Below are positions 1 to 8,090 of a stretch of 64,000 nucleotides of DNA, piece after piece. Location of the stretch: NCBI RefSeq assembly GCF_011174675.1, contig NZ_JAANIG010000019.1:1-64000 (forward strand), given 5' to 3'. Source of the DNA: Perlabentimonas gracilis (GTDB lineage: Bacteria > Bacteroidota > Bacteroidia > Bacteroidales > Tenuifilaceae). A model generated the notes under the pieces. That model was not told the origin of the DNA. It worked only from the letters and a program-made list of their open reading frames with translations, and did no database searches. Numbering within the stretch: position 1 is the stretch's first letter; each line of letters starts with the position of its first letter. Position numbers and translations under genes: made by a program.

Positions 1-195
1 TTCGCCTGAAGAGTCCCATAATTTTAAAGTTTTTTGTCGAACTCAAAAATAGGGGATTCTGAGGGCATTTTTAAATTTCGTACTTTCGGATGCTAGTGAA
101 CCATCTATACAAAAGTCCGATTGATAGGGGGCTAAACCATTACAAAATACCTAGTCGGACCCTAGTGATAATCATCCTACAACTAGAATAGAGCC

Positions 196-226
196 TTTGT
201 TCTTAAAGCATTATTGTCTATATTTG
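196..226 (+). promoter_or_regulatory. Bacteroidota-type promoter for the first DUF4143 ATPase
   Basis: A -33-like TTTG (196-199) is followed after 19 bases by TATATTTG (219-226), matching the Bacteroidota consensus TTTG-N19-TAnnTTTG. The expected transcription start is a few bases downstream. This rules out the TTG at 214 as a start and supports the ATG at 265. Confidence 0.65.
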
Positions 227-264
227 CATTGCTGTTGCAAATTTATCCACTCAAATTTTGGTTA

Positions 265-1416
265 ATGTTTATTAAAAGGGATATAGCGGCATTGATTGAG
301 GAGTACCTAGAGTATTTCCCGGTGGTTTGTGTAACTGGCCCTCGGCAGTCGGGTAAAACTACGCTGGTTCGCAAAATGTTTCCCGACTATCATTACTTCT
401 CCTTTGAGGATCCTGACCATAAGCTGTTATTTAACAACGATCCAAAGGGCTTTTTAGAGTCGGTAAAGCAAGGCGCAATACTTGATGAAGCTCAGAAAGC
501 ACCTGAAATTTTTTCGTATTTGCAGGGAATAATCGATGAACCCAACTATAATGGTAAATTCATTATTTCGGGATCACAAAACTTTCTATTACTTAAAAAT
601 GTAACTCAAACCCTTGCCGGAAGAGCAGGAATAGTGAATGTCCTACCTTTTTCGGTGGCTGAAATCGGTAAGGAATTTTCACTCGATGCCAATACTAGAA
701 TACTACAGGGCTTATATCCCCGAGTATTATCAAAAAATATACCCCCAGAGCTTTTCTATCCAAACTATATTCAAACATTTATTGAGCGAGACATAATAGA
801 TGTTAGAAGCATTACCGATAAAACGGCATTCTACCGATTTATTAAACTTTGCGCGGCAAGGTGCGGCCAAATACTTAACTACTCACAGCTCGCTCTCGAT
901 TGTGGAATTGCGGTAAATACAGCTAAAGCATGGTTATCGCTGCTCGAAAGTTCTTTCATCGTATTTCTTTTGCCACCCTACTTTGTTAATATTTCAAAGC
1001 AACTTGTTAAAAGCCCAAAGCTATACTTCTATGATGTTGGTCTTGTTTCCGCATTGTTGCAAATCAAAACTACCGATCAGTTGAAACATCATGCAATGTA
1101 TGGTGCACTGTTCGAAAACCTCCTTGTAGCGGAAATGATGAAGCTTGCTGCATTATCCAAGGGGGCTATGATGAATTACTTTTTGAGGGATAAAACAGGG
1201 CATGAGATCGACCTACTGGTAAAAGGGAGCAAAACATCGTTTGTTGAGATTAAATCGGGCCATACCATAAAGGATGAACACATGAAAAACCTGTTATACT
1301 ATGCGGGTATTATTACCCACGATGATAAATACATACTACACCAAGGCCAAAGTAATCTTAAAGTAAAGGGAATAAATATTCTAAATTGGATAGGTTTATT
1401 AGATATTGATTGGTAA
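265..1416 (+). CDS. AAA-family ATPase with C-terminal DUF4143 domain (array copy 1)
   Basis: An ATPase of the widespread AAA/DUF4143 family, whose biological role is not established. Seen: Walker A GPRQSGKTT at about residues 25-33, Walker B-like AILDEAQ, sensor motif ISGSQNF, then a conserved LAGRAG. The C-terminus carries HEIDLL...FVEIKSG, resembling a PD-(D/E)XK nuclease fold. I chose the ATG at 265 because the paralogues start M-(Y/F)-IKR-(D/E) at the same distance from Walker A and because the promoter lies just upstream; an upstream TTG at 214 overlaps the promoter. It is followed directly by a degenerate 3'-gene fragment. Three close paralogues (4796, 6541, 8091) lie downstream in the same orientation, so this is one unit of an amplified array. 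Confidence 0.85.
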   Translation: MFIKRDIAALIEEYLEYFPVVCVTGPRQSGKTTLVRKMFPDYHYFSFEDPDHKLLFNNDPKGFLESVKQGAILDEAQKAPEIFSYLQGIIDEPNYNGKFIISGSQNFLLLKNVTQTLAGRAGIVNVLPFSVAEIGKEFSLDANTRILQGLYPRVLSKNIPPELFYPNYIQTFIERDIIDVRSITDKTAFYRFIKLCAARCGQILNYSQLALDCGIAVNTAKAWLSLLESSFIVFLLPPYFVNISKQLVKSPKLYFYDVGLVSALLQIKTTDQLKHHAMYGALFENLLVAEMMKLAALSKGAMMNYFLRDKTGHEIDLLVKGSKTSFVEIKSGHTIKDEHMKNLLYYAGIITHDDKYILHQGQSNLKVKGINILNWIGLLDIDW

Positions 1417-1464
1417 ACTAGTTCCAGTTCGTTCCTCATTAGGTTTTTTCGTCAGAAATAAAAT

Positions 1465-1539
1465 TACCAAACCCTGAGCATTATCAGTGAGTCCTACTTC
1501 GATATGGATTTCGACCAGTTTTTCTACCTAACCGATAGG
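1465..1539 (+). pseudogene. Degenerate fragment 1 of a repeated gene 3' end
   Basis: Read in one frame from 1465, this stretch encodes YQTLSIISESYFDMDFDQ followed by FFYLTD. The same residues recur at 3011, 5989, 7783 and 9246. There is no start codon and the frame dissolves after 1539. It looks like a remnant of the C-terminal part of a protein whose 5' portion is absent. From memory it resembles the end of WbmS-like polysaccharide deacetylases, but I am not sure of that. Confidence 0.6.
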
Positions 1540-1714
1540 GCGATTATGCGAGAGGAAACGAGAGGGGTTAGAGCGAAAAGCGAGATCATCGCACATACGA
1601 AAAAACTAACCGATGAGGCGATAAGGCGAAGGGCAAAACGCACACCTCCACCCATAAATTTCCTAAGCAGATAAAAAAATTATGCGAAATGTAATGCATT
1701 ACAAAACAAATGGC

Positions 1715-1722
1715 TAAATTTG
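1715..1722 (+). promoter_or_regulatory. TAnnTTTG promoter box (TAAATTTG)
   Basis: A TAAATTTG -7 box lies 22 bases before the ATG of the ATPase at 1745. It sits in a stretch with direct repeats of GTAATGCA. No clear -33 element is seen. Confidence 0.5.
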
Positions 1723-1744
1723 TGTAATGCAATTCTAAAATGCT

Positions 1745-2962
1745 ATGGAAAACCTATATGAACAAAGCCAACAGTTTATTTATAAACAAGAAAGCAAGAA
1801 GTACAGGAGCCTGTACTCGCAAATAGATTGGAGTAATAGGCTGATAGAGGTAAATGGTGCCAGAGGAGTAGGAAAAACTACCCTTTTGCTGCAGAGAGCC
1901 AAGGAGGTTCTTTCTGGCAATTCGCGGGAAGTGCTGTATGCTTCGCTTGATGATCCTTACTTTTACAGCAATAGCATTGTTGATACCGCCGAAATGTTTG
2001 TTAAGTACGGGGGAAGCTTCCTGTTTCTTGATGAGGTACACAAGTACCCACCAAAGCAAAGGGATTACGACTGGAGTGCTGAGCTCAAGGTTATATACGA
2101 TCGATACCCCGAGCTCCAGATTGTTTACTCTGGGTCGTCGTTGTTGCAACTATACAAGGGGAGTGGTGACCTTAGCCGTCGTAAATGCAACTATAACCTG
2201 CCAGGGCTTTCGTTTCGTGAGTTTGTTAACTGGTACCATGATCAGACCTTTGAAGTTTTTTCGTTAGCCTCCATTCTGAATAGCCACGAAGGCATAGCAA
2301 AAGATATTGTTGCCCAAGTAAAGATTTTGCCACTTTTCCAAAACTACCTTAGGTTTGGCTACTATCCATATTACCATGAGGCCCCAAATCATTTCTATAA
2401 GCGATTGAAGGACACCATCACCGTAGTCCTCGAACAGGATATTCCTGCTGTAGCATCATTCTCTACAGAGAGCAGTATTAAACTTAAAAAATTATTGGCG
2501 GCTCTTAGTATTACTGTTCCCTATACCCCCAACCTCTCTAATCTCCGATCGGAGCTATTTATAGCAGATCAACGCACGCTTCTAAAATACTTAAATGCAC
2601 TTGAAATTGCGGAGCTTATTGCCACCCTAGATAGAGAGGTCAAAGGAATAAAAACGCTACAAAAACCAGAAAAAATATACTTGAATAATACAAATCTTGC
2701 CCATTGCTTGGTGCAAGGCATGCCTAATATTGGAACAATAAGAGAAACATTCTTTTTGAACCAACTAAGAAGTCTGCATAAGGTAAGCTATACCAAATCG
2801 GGTGATTTTCTCGTCAACTCTTCTCTTAGTTTCGAGGTGGGAGGGAAAAGTAAAACGAGCCAGCAGGTGAAGCATATCGAAGGGGCGTCGCTAGCATTGG
2901 ATGATATTGAGATTGGGTTTGGCAATCGCATCCCTTTATGGCTTTTCGGTTTTTTGTATTAG
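1745..2962 (+). CDS. AAA-family ATPase, second type
   Basis: This ATPase is related to the DUF4143 group but clearly different from its four neighbours. Walker A is GARGVGKTT at about residues 38-46, Walker B is FLFLDEVHK, and the sensor region is IVYSGSS. The C-terminal half has winged-helix-like and DUF4143-like segments (NNTNLAHCL, FFLNQL) and ends in a short sequence, PLWLFGFLY, that closely matches the end of the homologue at 56929-58122 (PLWTLGLLY). No clear nuclease D-ExK motif is visible. It is flanked on both sides by the repeated 3'-gene fragments, so it belongs to the same array. Its function is not known to me. Confidence 0.82.
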   Translation: MENLYEQSQQFIYKQESKKYRSLYSQIDWSNRLIEVNGARGVGKTTLLLQRAKEVLSGNSREVLYASLDDPYFYSNSIVDTAEMFVKYGGSFLFLDEVHKYPPKQRDYDWSAELKVIYDRYPELQIVYSGSSLLQLYKGSGDLSRRKCNYNLPGLSFREFVNWYHDQTFEVFSLASILNSHEGIAKDIVAQVKILPLFQNYLRFGYYPYYHEAPNHFYKRLKDTITVVLEQDIPAVASFSTESSIKLKKLLAALSITVPYTPNLSNLRSELFIADQRTLLKYLNALEIAELIATLDREVKGIKTLQKPEKIYLNNTNLAHCLVQGMPNIGTIRETFFLNQLRSLHKVSYTKSGDFLVNSSLSFEVGGKSKTSQQVKHIEGASLALDDIEIGFGNRIPLWLFGFLY

Positions 2963-3010
2963 TCGGCTAGTATTACCTCAGTAGTACTATCGCCTATCAG
3001 AGCACGATGC

Positions 3011-3106
3011 AAGAATCTAATGAAAACCTACGACTACCAAACCCTAGGCATTATTGGCGAGCCCTACTTCGATATGGATTTCGACCAGTTTTTCTATCTA
3101 ACCGAT
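3011..3106 (+). pseudogene. Degenerate fragment 2 of the repeated gene 3' end
   Basis: In frame from 3011 this encodes TYDYQTLGIIGEPYFDMDFD followed by QFFYLTD. It is the best preserved copy of this segment. The frame is lost right after LTD, where unrelated sequence with a hairpin begins (3160-3212). It resumes with the terminal 20 codons at 3280. Confidence 0.65.
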
Positions 3107-3159
3107 CTCATTTAGACTTGGCTCTTCCACAATGGGCCACAGTGCTTTGCCTTGAGCAG

Positions 3160-3212
3160 TTCGACAGGTGGTCAGTGAGTTTATCGAACTGCTCACTGTA
3201 ACGCCTGTCGAA
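3160..3212. repeat. Imperfect palindrome (TTCGACAGG ... CCTGTCGAA)
   Basis: Arms TTCGACAGG (3160-3168) and CCTGTCGAA (3204-3212) are perfectly complementary. Inner arms GTGAG and CTCAC pair as well, around a short loop. It interrupts the repeated 3'-gene fragment. Short relatives of the AGCCTGTCGAA core occur near 12078 and 7950. Confidence 0.55.
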
Positions 3213-3279
3213 AGGTAACTCAGCGGGAACAGAGTGTAACACTCCCGCCATAGAGCGGCGGGACAGGTTGTGGAATTAA

Positions 3280-3342
3280 GAGCTGGTGTTGCAAAATGTG
3301 AAGAATTTGGTTAAGAGGGTTTTAGTTGTAGCTAACCGATGA
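3280..3342 (+). pseudogene. Terminal 20 codons of the repeated gene (ELVLQNVKNLVKR...stop), copy A
   Basis: The sequence encodes ELVLQNVKNLVKRVLVVANR and then TGA. Copies at 4670-4732 and 6264-6326 also run exactly 20 codons from the same Glu to a stop. This shows it is a genuine C-terminus and not random reading. Confidence 0.65.
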
Positions 3343-3516
3343 AGTATAGCTTAAGTTTGAGGGCTTTAGCGGCGCATCTGTTATGCGAAGTTATTATATT
3401 CCTCTGCTGAAGCAAGATCTTTTGATATACAAACATAACGCTCCCAATTCTCCTCAATAGTTCTACTCTGAGATAGAGCTGAACATATGTATATCTGCGG
3501 TTGGGGTGTGGTCTCG

Positions 3517-3548
3517 TCTCGTCTCGTCAAAGTTTTGACGAGACGAGA
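3517..3548. repeat. Perfect 14-bp palindrome, TCTCGTCA family
   Basis: The arms at 3517-3530 and 3535-3548 are perfectly complementary around the 4-base loop AGTT. The core CTCGTCAA/TTGACGAG is shared with the palindromes at 4442-4478 and 18439-18463. No T-run follows, so a terminator role is not obvious. From about 3343 to 3682 I see nothing else convincing. Confidence 0.7.
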
Positions 3549-3682
3549 GGAGTACGAAGCTGTGACTTCATCATTTTGCATTGAACATTCCTGCGACCGT
3601 TGTCTGATCGTGTAACTCATTCACCCAAAACTTGTCCCGCCGCTCTCTGTCGGGATTGGATACACCCCGTGTTGGGGGCTGG

Positions 3683-3991
3683 CTATATTATCTTCATTTT
3701 CTCGGGATTCTGACGACAATCGAACACAGATGCAATTGTAATTGTTTCATTTTCTTGCCAATAAATAATTTTATAGTTACTTTCTACAAGATATCGAAAG
3801 TCTTCTGACATTTCACTTAGAAGTTCTTCTTTGGGTCCAGACACTGGATTTTTAAGTAAAATCTCAACCCTATCAACAATCTTATTTACAATATTCTTAG
3901 CAATACTTGGACTGGCTTTAATAGAGTAGTAATCAAAAATATAATTTAATTGTTTTGTTGATAATTCAGACCATTCAATTTTTACTTCCAT
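3683..3991 (-). CDS. RelE/ParE-family toxin
   Basis: A small basic protein of 102 residues. The fold signature is typical of RelE/ParE toxins: an N-terminal EWSELSTKQLNYIFDYY helix, a central NPVSGPKEELLSE turn, then FRYLVESNYKIIYW and a C-terminal VFDCRQNPEKM. ParE-type members act on DNA gyrase and RelE-type members are mRNA interferases; sequence alone does not settle which applies. Its start overlaps the last 10 bases of the upstream antitoxin gene, the usual toxin-antitoxin operon order. It sits inside the ATPase array. Confidence 0.8.
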   Translation of the reverse strand: MEVKIEWSELSTKQLNYIFDYYSIKASPSIAKNIVNKIVDRVEILLKNPVSGPKEELLSEMSEDFRYLVESNYKIIYWQENETITIASVFDCRQNPEKMKII

Positions 3992-4224
3992 GATTTGATT
4001 CTCTTCTTTAATTCTTCATGCGAAATAACCCGACCGTTTGCTTTGTCTTGTTTTGCTTGGTCAATCATTTCATGGAAATCATTCAAAGACATAGGTTTTA
4101 ATTCCCTATCATATTGTTTCTTTTTCTCAATTCTAATAAAAGATTCTAGTTTCTCAATGATACTCTCATCTGAGATTCTTAAAAATTCTTCTATTAGATT
4201 CAGTTTTCTTGCTTGTATGTTCAT
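3982..4224 (-). CDS. Antitoxin of the RelE/ParE pair
   Basis: An 80-residue acidic/basic protein with an N-terminal helix (RKLNLIEEFLRISDESIIEKLE) and a C-terminal segment (SHEELKKRIKSWK) resembling antitoxins that partner ParE. It is translationally coupled to the toxin by a 10-base overlap. A TATATTTG box on the minus strand at 4246-4253 lies 21 bases before its ATG. It presumably neutralises the toxin and represses the operon; that is family knowledge, not seen here. Confidence 0.72.
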   Translation of the reverse strand: MNIQARKLNLIEEFLRISDESIIEKLESFIRIEKKKQYDRELKPMSLNDFHEMIDQAKQDKANGRVISHEELKKRIKSWK

Positions 4225-4245
4225 TTCTTCAATCTTTACTATCTA

Positions 4246-4253
4246 CAAATATA
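4246..4253 (-). promoter_or_regulatory. TAnnTTTG promoter box of the toxin-antitoxin operon
   Basis: On the minus strand the sequence reads TATATTTG, giving a leader of roughly 18 bases before the antitoxin ATG. The rest of the gap from 4254 to 4660 holds one strong palindrome (4442-4478) and no gene I can support. Confidence 0.55.
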
Positions 4254-4441
4254 ACGAGTTTCGATTGAAAGTGTTTGGGTTGGTCGTCTTTTTTTAGCTT
4301 GCCCCCAACTATCATTTATATCTACTATTCTACGCGCACCACTCCTCTACTCTCACCCTTCAAATCCAAAAACACCCACCCCACCAATTACTCTTCACGC
4401 CAACGCAAATGAGATAAGCTAATCCTCACCCTCGCACTGTG

Positions 4442-4478
4442 TCTCGGATCTCGTCAAAAAAGATGACGAGATCCGAGA
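4442..4478. repeat. Perfect 15-bp palindrome, TCTCGTCA family
   Basis: The arms 4442-4456 and 4464-4478 are perfectly complementary around the loop AAAAAGA. The core ATCTCGTCA/TGACGAGAT is shared with the elements at 3517 and 18439. The long perfect stem without a following T-run argues for a REP-like element over a simple terminator. Confidence 0.7.
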
Positions 4479-4669
4479 TCAACGCATCAACATTGCCACC
4501 ACTAGAGCAACTCGGCAGTGCCGTGGCTAAAGGAGTTGTTTTGGCAAAACACTAGAACCTATTAAAGAAGGCTTAAATTTATATTAGATAGCCACTCACA
4601 TTAAGATGTGCGAAACAACTAACCACCGTGTAACTCAGTGTATGACATAGTGTAACTCAGTGGAATTAA

Positions 4670-4732
4670 GAGTTGGTATTGCAGAACGTGAAAAATTTGG
4701 TTAAGAGGGTAATTGCTGCAAAAAAACGATGA
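4670..4732 (+). pseudogene. Terminal 20 codons of the repeated gene, copy B
   Basis: This encodes ELVLQNVKNLVKRVIAAKKR and then TGA. The upstream bases TGGAATTAAGAG are also shared with copy A. Two direct copies of TGTAACTCAGTG lie just before it (about 4629-4662). Confidence 0.6.
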
Positions 4733-4760
4733 GCGCAAATAGATTATAAAATTTAATATG

Positions 4761-4768
4761 TATATTTG
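4761..4768 (+). promoter_or_regulatory. TATATTTG promoter box of ATPase copy 3
   Basis: A TATATTTG box lies 27 bases before the ATG at 4796. All four DUF4143 ATPases in the array use this same TATATTTG octamer. Confidence 0.55.
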
Positions 4769-4795
4769 CAGTTCTAATGCATAATAGCATATTGT

Positions 4796-5941
4796 ATGTA
4801 CATTAAAAGAGAGATTCAGCCACATCTAGAGAAAATGCTGGGTCAATTCCCCGTTCTTTCTCTCACAGGGCCAAGGCAATCGGGCAAAACCACGCTCCTG
4901 CTTAACGCCTTTCCAAGCTATAAGTACTACAATTTGGAAAGGGTGGATTATCGTCAGCTTATTATGGAAGACCCTTTAGGCTTCCTAAAAAGCAATGGGC
5001 CAGGTATTATTTTTGATGAGGCTCAGAATCTTCCCGAGCTATTTAGCTACATTCAGGTAGTTTCCGATGAGAGTGGTGCGGCTGGGCAGTATGTGCTATC
5101 GGGTTCTCAAAGTTTTCTAATGAACCAGCACATTTCGCAATCACTAGCAGGCAGGGTTTACATTAGCCATCTGTTGCCTTTTTGCTTCAGCGAGGTAGGT
5201 GTATCAGCTGACCTGTTCAGCTCCATTCACAACGGTTTTTACCCGCGTTTAGTGGAAAAGGGAATTAATCCCACCGATTTTTACCCATCGTACTTGCATA
5301 CATATGTAGAAAGGGATATAAGATCGTTAAAGGCAATTGAGGATTTAAATACATTCACAAGGTTTCTATCTTTATGCGCCGGAAGGGTTGGTCAGGTACT
5401 TAACCTCACCTCGCTTGCCAACGACGTGGGTGTTGCCGTAAATACAGTAAAGTCGTGGATATCATTGCTTGAGGCAAGCTACATTATTTTTTTACTGCAA
5501 CCCTACCATAACAATTTTAGCAAAAGGATAATAAAATCACCAAAGCTTTACTTTACCGATACTGGTGTTGTCTGCTCTTTGCTGCGCCTAGAAAGTCCAG
5601 AGATGTTGAAAACACATTACCTATATGGATCACTTTTCGAGAATTTGGTAATTAGCGACATCCGCAAACAGCTCTATAACCTTGGAAAGGAACCAAATAT
5701 ATACTATTGGCGCGAAAGTAATGGTACCGAGATTGATTGCATCCTTGAACTTAGCGCCACAAACCGTATGGCCATTGAAATAAAGGCAGGTCAAACTTTT
5801 AGCAAAGATTACTTCAAGAATTTAAAAAATTATCCTGATAATACAGCAAAGAAAGTTGTTGTTTACGCTGGCGAGGAATCTATTAGCACGGGGGGTTTTT
5901 CATTGATACCGTGGTCCAAACTCACCAATATTGTTGATTAG
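4796..5941 (+). CDS. AAA-family ATPase with DUF4143 domain (array copy 3)
   Basis: A 381-residue paralogue of the gene at 265. It starts MYIKREIQPHLEKML, with Walker A GPRQSGKTT at about residues 24-32, Walker B GIIFDEAQ, sensor LSGSQSFLM and SLAGRVY. The C-terminal part contains TEIDCIL...MAIEIKAGQ, the nuclease-like D...ExK pattern. The order of motifs and the length match copies 1, 4 and 5, with extensive substitution between them, so the duplications are old. A frameshifted but long copy of the repeated gene tail follows it directly. Confidence 0.85.
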   Translation: MYIKREIQPHLEKMLGQFPVLSLTGPRQSGKTTLLLNAFPSYKYYNLERVDYRQLIMEDPLGFLKSNGPGIIFDEAQNLPELFSYIQVVSDESGAAGQYVLSGSQSFLMNQHISQSLAGRVYISHLLPFCFSEVGVSADLFSSIHNGFYPRLVEKGINPTDFYPSYLHTYVERDIRSLKAIEDLNTFTRFLSLCAGRVGQVLNLTSLANDVGVAVNTVKSWISLLEASYIIFLLQPYHNNFSKRIIKSPKLYFTDTGVVCSLLRLESPEMLKTHYLYGSLFENLVISDIRKQLYNLGKEPNIYYWRESNGTEIDCILELSATNRMAIEIKAGQTFSKDYFKNLKNYPDNTAKKVVVYAGEESISTGGFSLIPWSKLTNIVD

Positions 5942-5988
5942 GGTTTAACAAAGCAGAGTCCACCATAGAAAAAACCAGCTTAAGGAAA

Positions 5989-6326
5989 AACGACTACAGC
6001 CCCTGGGCGTAATTGGCGAGTCCTACTTCGATATGGTTTTCAACCAGTTCTTCTACCTTACCGACACCGCCCGCCGCTGGGATGGCTGGCGCACTAGCGT
6101 GCGGGATAGGGTTCCCCAGCAGGAGCGTTGGATTAAAGAGGGTCTGGTTTTTAAAACCACAAGCAATATTATTAAAGCTGCCATTTGCGGAAAACTTCCC
6201 CCTCAAATAATGATTACCGTTCACCCCCAGCGCTGGAGCAGTTCGGCTGCGCCGCGGGTAAAGGAGTTAGTGTTGCAGAACGTGAAGAATTTGGTTAAGC
6301 GGATTTTAATTGTTGGGTATAGATAG
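5989..6326 (+). pseudogene. Longest copy of the repeated gene 3' end
   Basis: From 6009 to the TAG at 6324-6326 one frame stays open. It encodes VIGESYFDMVFNQFFYLTDT..., GWRTSVRDRVPQQERW, EGLVFKTTSNIIKAA, KLPPQIMITVHPQRW and ELVLQNVKNLVKR. Compared with the copy at 3011 it lacks one base near 5995, which breaks the upstream reading. The central HPQRW and the ordering suggest the C-terminal third of a carbohydrate-active enzyme; from memory it resembles WbmS-like polysaccharide deacetylases. The rest of the 5942-6540 gap holds no other gene. Confidence 0.65.
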
Positions 6327-6393
6327 CAATTCATATTTAGTCTGGTTCCTCGAGAACGAGCCCGCCTGTGGCAAGATTATGAAGATGCATCCA

Positions 6394-6415
6394 GATTATC
6401 AGTATAATTTTAAAT
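6394..6415 (+). repeat. Short repeat GATTAyArTATAATTTTAAAT, copy 1
   Basis: Twenty of 22 bases match 7997-8018. Both copies lie between a gene-tail fragment and the next ATPase promoter, so this is another conserved piece of the repeating cassette. Confidence 0.5.
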
Positions 6416-6507
6416 GAGTTAAGAACTAAGAGTTAAGCTATACCCACTACTCATCGCTTAAATCTCACTACTTCCGGTTCACCGCTAAATAAATGGCGTT
6501 TTGCGGA

Positions 6508-6536
6508 TTGTGATTCCATATATTTCCATATATTTG
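6508..6536 (+). promoter_or_regulatory. Promoter of ATPase copy 4, leaderless spacing
   Basis: A TTG (6508-6510) and TATATTTG (6529-6536) are 18 bases apart. The ATG follows only four bases after the box, so transcription should begin at or next to the start codon. Confidence 0.6.
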
Positions 6537-6540
6537 CTGT

Positions 6541-7695
6541 ATGATAACAAGAATCGCTTTACATAGGCTTAGGCATCTATCCTCAATGTTCAAAGTTGTT
6601 GCCATTACCGGGCCGCGGCAATCGGGTAAGACAACGCTGGTAAAAGTCGCTTTCCCTAACAAACCATACATTACATTGGAGAATCCCGACACCAGAAGGT
6701 TTTCAATTGATGATCCCCGTGGTTTTTTATTGCAATTTCCCGAGGGCGCTATCTTAGACGAAATACAGCGAAGTCCTCTTTTGTTTTCATATTTACAGGA
6801 AATTGTAGATAACAATACAATGCCCGGTCAGTTTGTACTAACTGGTTCAAACAACTTTTTGCTCAACGAACAGATTAATCAATCTTTAGCCGGTAGGGTT
6901 GGATTCTTAAACCTTTTTCCCTTTTCACTTGCAGAGATTAAAGCATATGATTTACCTTATTCTGAGAATGATTACATAATCAATGGGTTTTATCCACCTG
7001 TTTACGACCAGAATATCAGCATTAAGGAATGGATGCCCAGCTATATTAGAACGTATATCGAAAGAGATGTTAGGCAAATAAAAAATGTAACGGATTTGCT
7101 TGTTTTCGAAAAGTTTATGAGGCTACTAGCAGGGCGAGCCGCTCAGGAGCTTAACTATACATCCCTTGCGGTTGAGGTTGGGGTAGATGTGAAAACAATA
7201 CAATCGTGGCTAAGTATTCTGGTAAGTAACTTTATTGTGTACTTACTCCCTCCCTTCTATAAAAACTATAATAAAACAGTTGTTAAACGGCCAAAACTTT
7301 TCTTTTACGACACCTCCCTAGCGTGTTCATTGCTTGGCATCCATAAGGTTGAACATCTGCAATCCCATCCGCTAAGGGGTCCTTTGTTCGAATGTCTTGT
7401 AGTTTCAGAAATAATCAAACAAAAGAATAATTCAGGCAGTACAGAATCCCTCTACTTCTGGAGAGATAAAACGGGTCGGGAAATTGATCTGGTAATAGAC
7501 AAAACCACTTCCTTTATTCCTTTAGAGATTAAATCGGGTAAAACCATACACGATGACTTTTTTAAAAACTTAAGGTACTGGCTAAAGCTTACGGGAGAGA
7601 AACAGGGGAAGCTTATTTATGCTGGAGCCGAAAACCAGAAGCGTTCGGAAGGCATTGAGGTTATCAGCTGGGGGGAAATATCGCTTTTCGATTAA
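6541..7695 (+). CDS. AAA-family ATPase with DUF4143 domain (array copy 4)
   Basis: A 384-residue paralogue. Walker A is GPRQSGKTT at about residues 24-32, Walker B GAILDEIQR, sensor LTGSNNFLL, then SLAGRVG. The C-terminal motif is REIDLVID...IPLEIKSGK. This ATG is the only sensible start, since the residues before Walker A match the paralogues in number. There is no room for a 5' leader or ribosome-binding site, because the promoter box ends at 6536. The gene-tail remnant follows at 7783. Confidence 0.85.
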   Translation: MITRIALHRLRHLSSMFKVVAITGPRQSGKTTLVKVAFPNKPYITLENPDTRRFSIDDPRGFLLQFPEGAILDEIQRSPLLFSYLQEIVDNNTMPGQFVLTGSNNFLLNEQINQSLAGRVGFLNLFPFSLAEIKAYDLPYSENDYIINGFYPPVYDQNISIKEWMPSYIRTYIERDVRQIKNVTDLLVFEKFMRLLAGRAAQELNYTSLAVEVGVDVKTIQSWLSILVSNFIVYLLPPFYKNYNKTVVKRPKLFFYDTSLACSLLGIHKVEHLQSHPLRGPLFECLVVSEIIKQKNNSGSTESLYFWRDKTGREIDLVIDKTTSFIPLEIKSGKTIHDDFFKNLRYWLKLTGEKQGKLIYAGAENQKRSEGIEVISWGEISLFD

Positions 7696-7782
7696 CTTCA
7701 ACATAACACTCTAAGCCAGAATCGAGAGGCAGGATCGAGAAGCCCATTGTCAAAATACGATAGTAAGGATCTATGTAAATAC

Positions 7783-7881
7783 TACATCTACATGGGGTTA
7801 GGCATTATTGGCGAGCCCTACTTCGGTATGGATTTCGACCAGTTCTTCTACCTTACTGACACCGGCCGCCGCTGGGATGTT
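7783..7881 (+). pseudogene. Degenerate fragment 4 of the repeated gene 3' end
   Basis: In frame it encodes LGIIGEPYFGMDFDQFFYLT followed by DTGRRWDV, then diverges. After it comes a short inverted repeat around GGTTTGACT/AGTCAAGCC (about 7917-7984) and the second GATTA repeat. Confidence 0.65.
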
Positions 7882-7996
7882 ACCTTGGAGGAGCACATTG
7901 AGCGCAGGGCAAGTGAAGGTTTGACTGTCGCTGAGCCTGCGTTGCACTGAGCGTGTCGAAGTGTCGAAATGCAAAGTCAAGCCTTCACTGGTAGCC

Positions 7997-8018
7997 GATT
8001 ACAAGTATAATTTTAAAT
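7997..8018 (+). repeat. Short repeat GATTAyArTATAATTTTAAAT, copy 2
   Basis: This is the partner of 6394-6415. It lies about 60 bases before the promoter of ATPase copy 5. Confidence 0.5.
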
Positions 8019-8078
8019 TCACAAACTCGATTTTATTTTTTCTTAGCCTTACAATTCGGGAATTCAATTCCGATATTG

Positions 8079-8086
8079 TATATTTG
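8079..8086 (+). promoter_or_regulatory. Promoter box of ATPase copy 5, leaderless spacing
   Basis: TATATTTG ends four bases before the ATG at 8091, the same spacing as copy 4. The in-frame TTG-like start at 8076 would lie upstream of the box and is rejected. Confidence 0.6.
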
Positions 8087-8090
8087 TGCT

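Larger units (their letters stand above)
3252..3646. repeat. 18-bp inverted repeat bounding a ~360-bp segment
   Basis: AGAGCGGCGGGACAGGTT at 3252-3269 is matched on the other strand at 3629-3646 with one mismatch. The enclosed segment contains the terminal gene fragment (3280-3342) and a strong palindrome (3517-3548), with no transposase. It could be a small non-autonomous element or a chance pairing of hairpin-rich spacers. Confidence 0.4.

Noticed and set aside
3381-3620. A 79-codon minus-strand reading frame
   Set aside because: It runs through the perfect palindrome at 3517-3548, has no recognisable domain, no promoter box or plausible context, and codon use unlike the neighbours.
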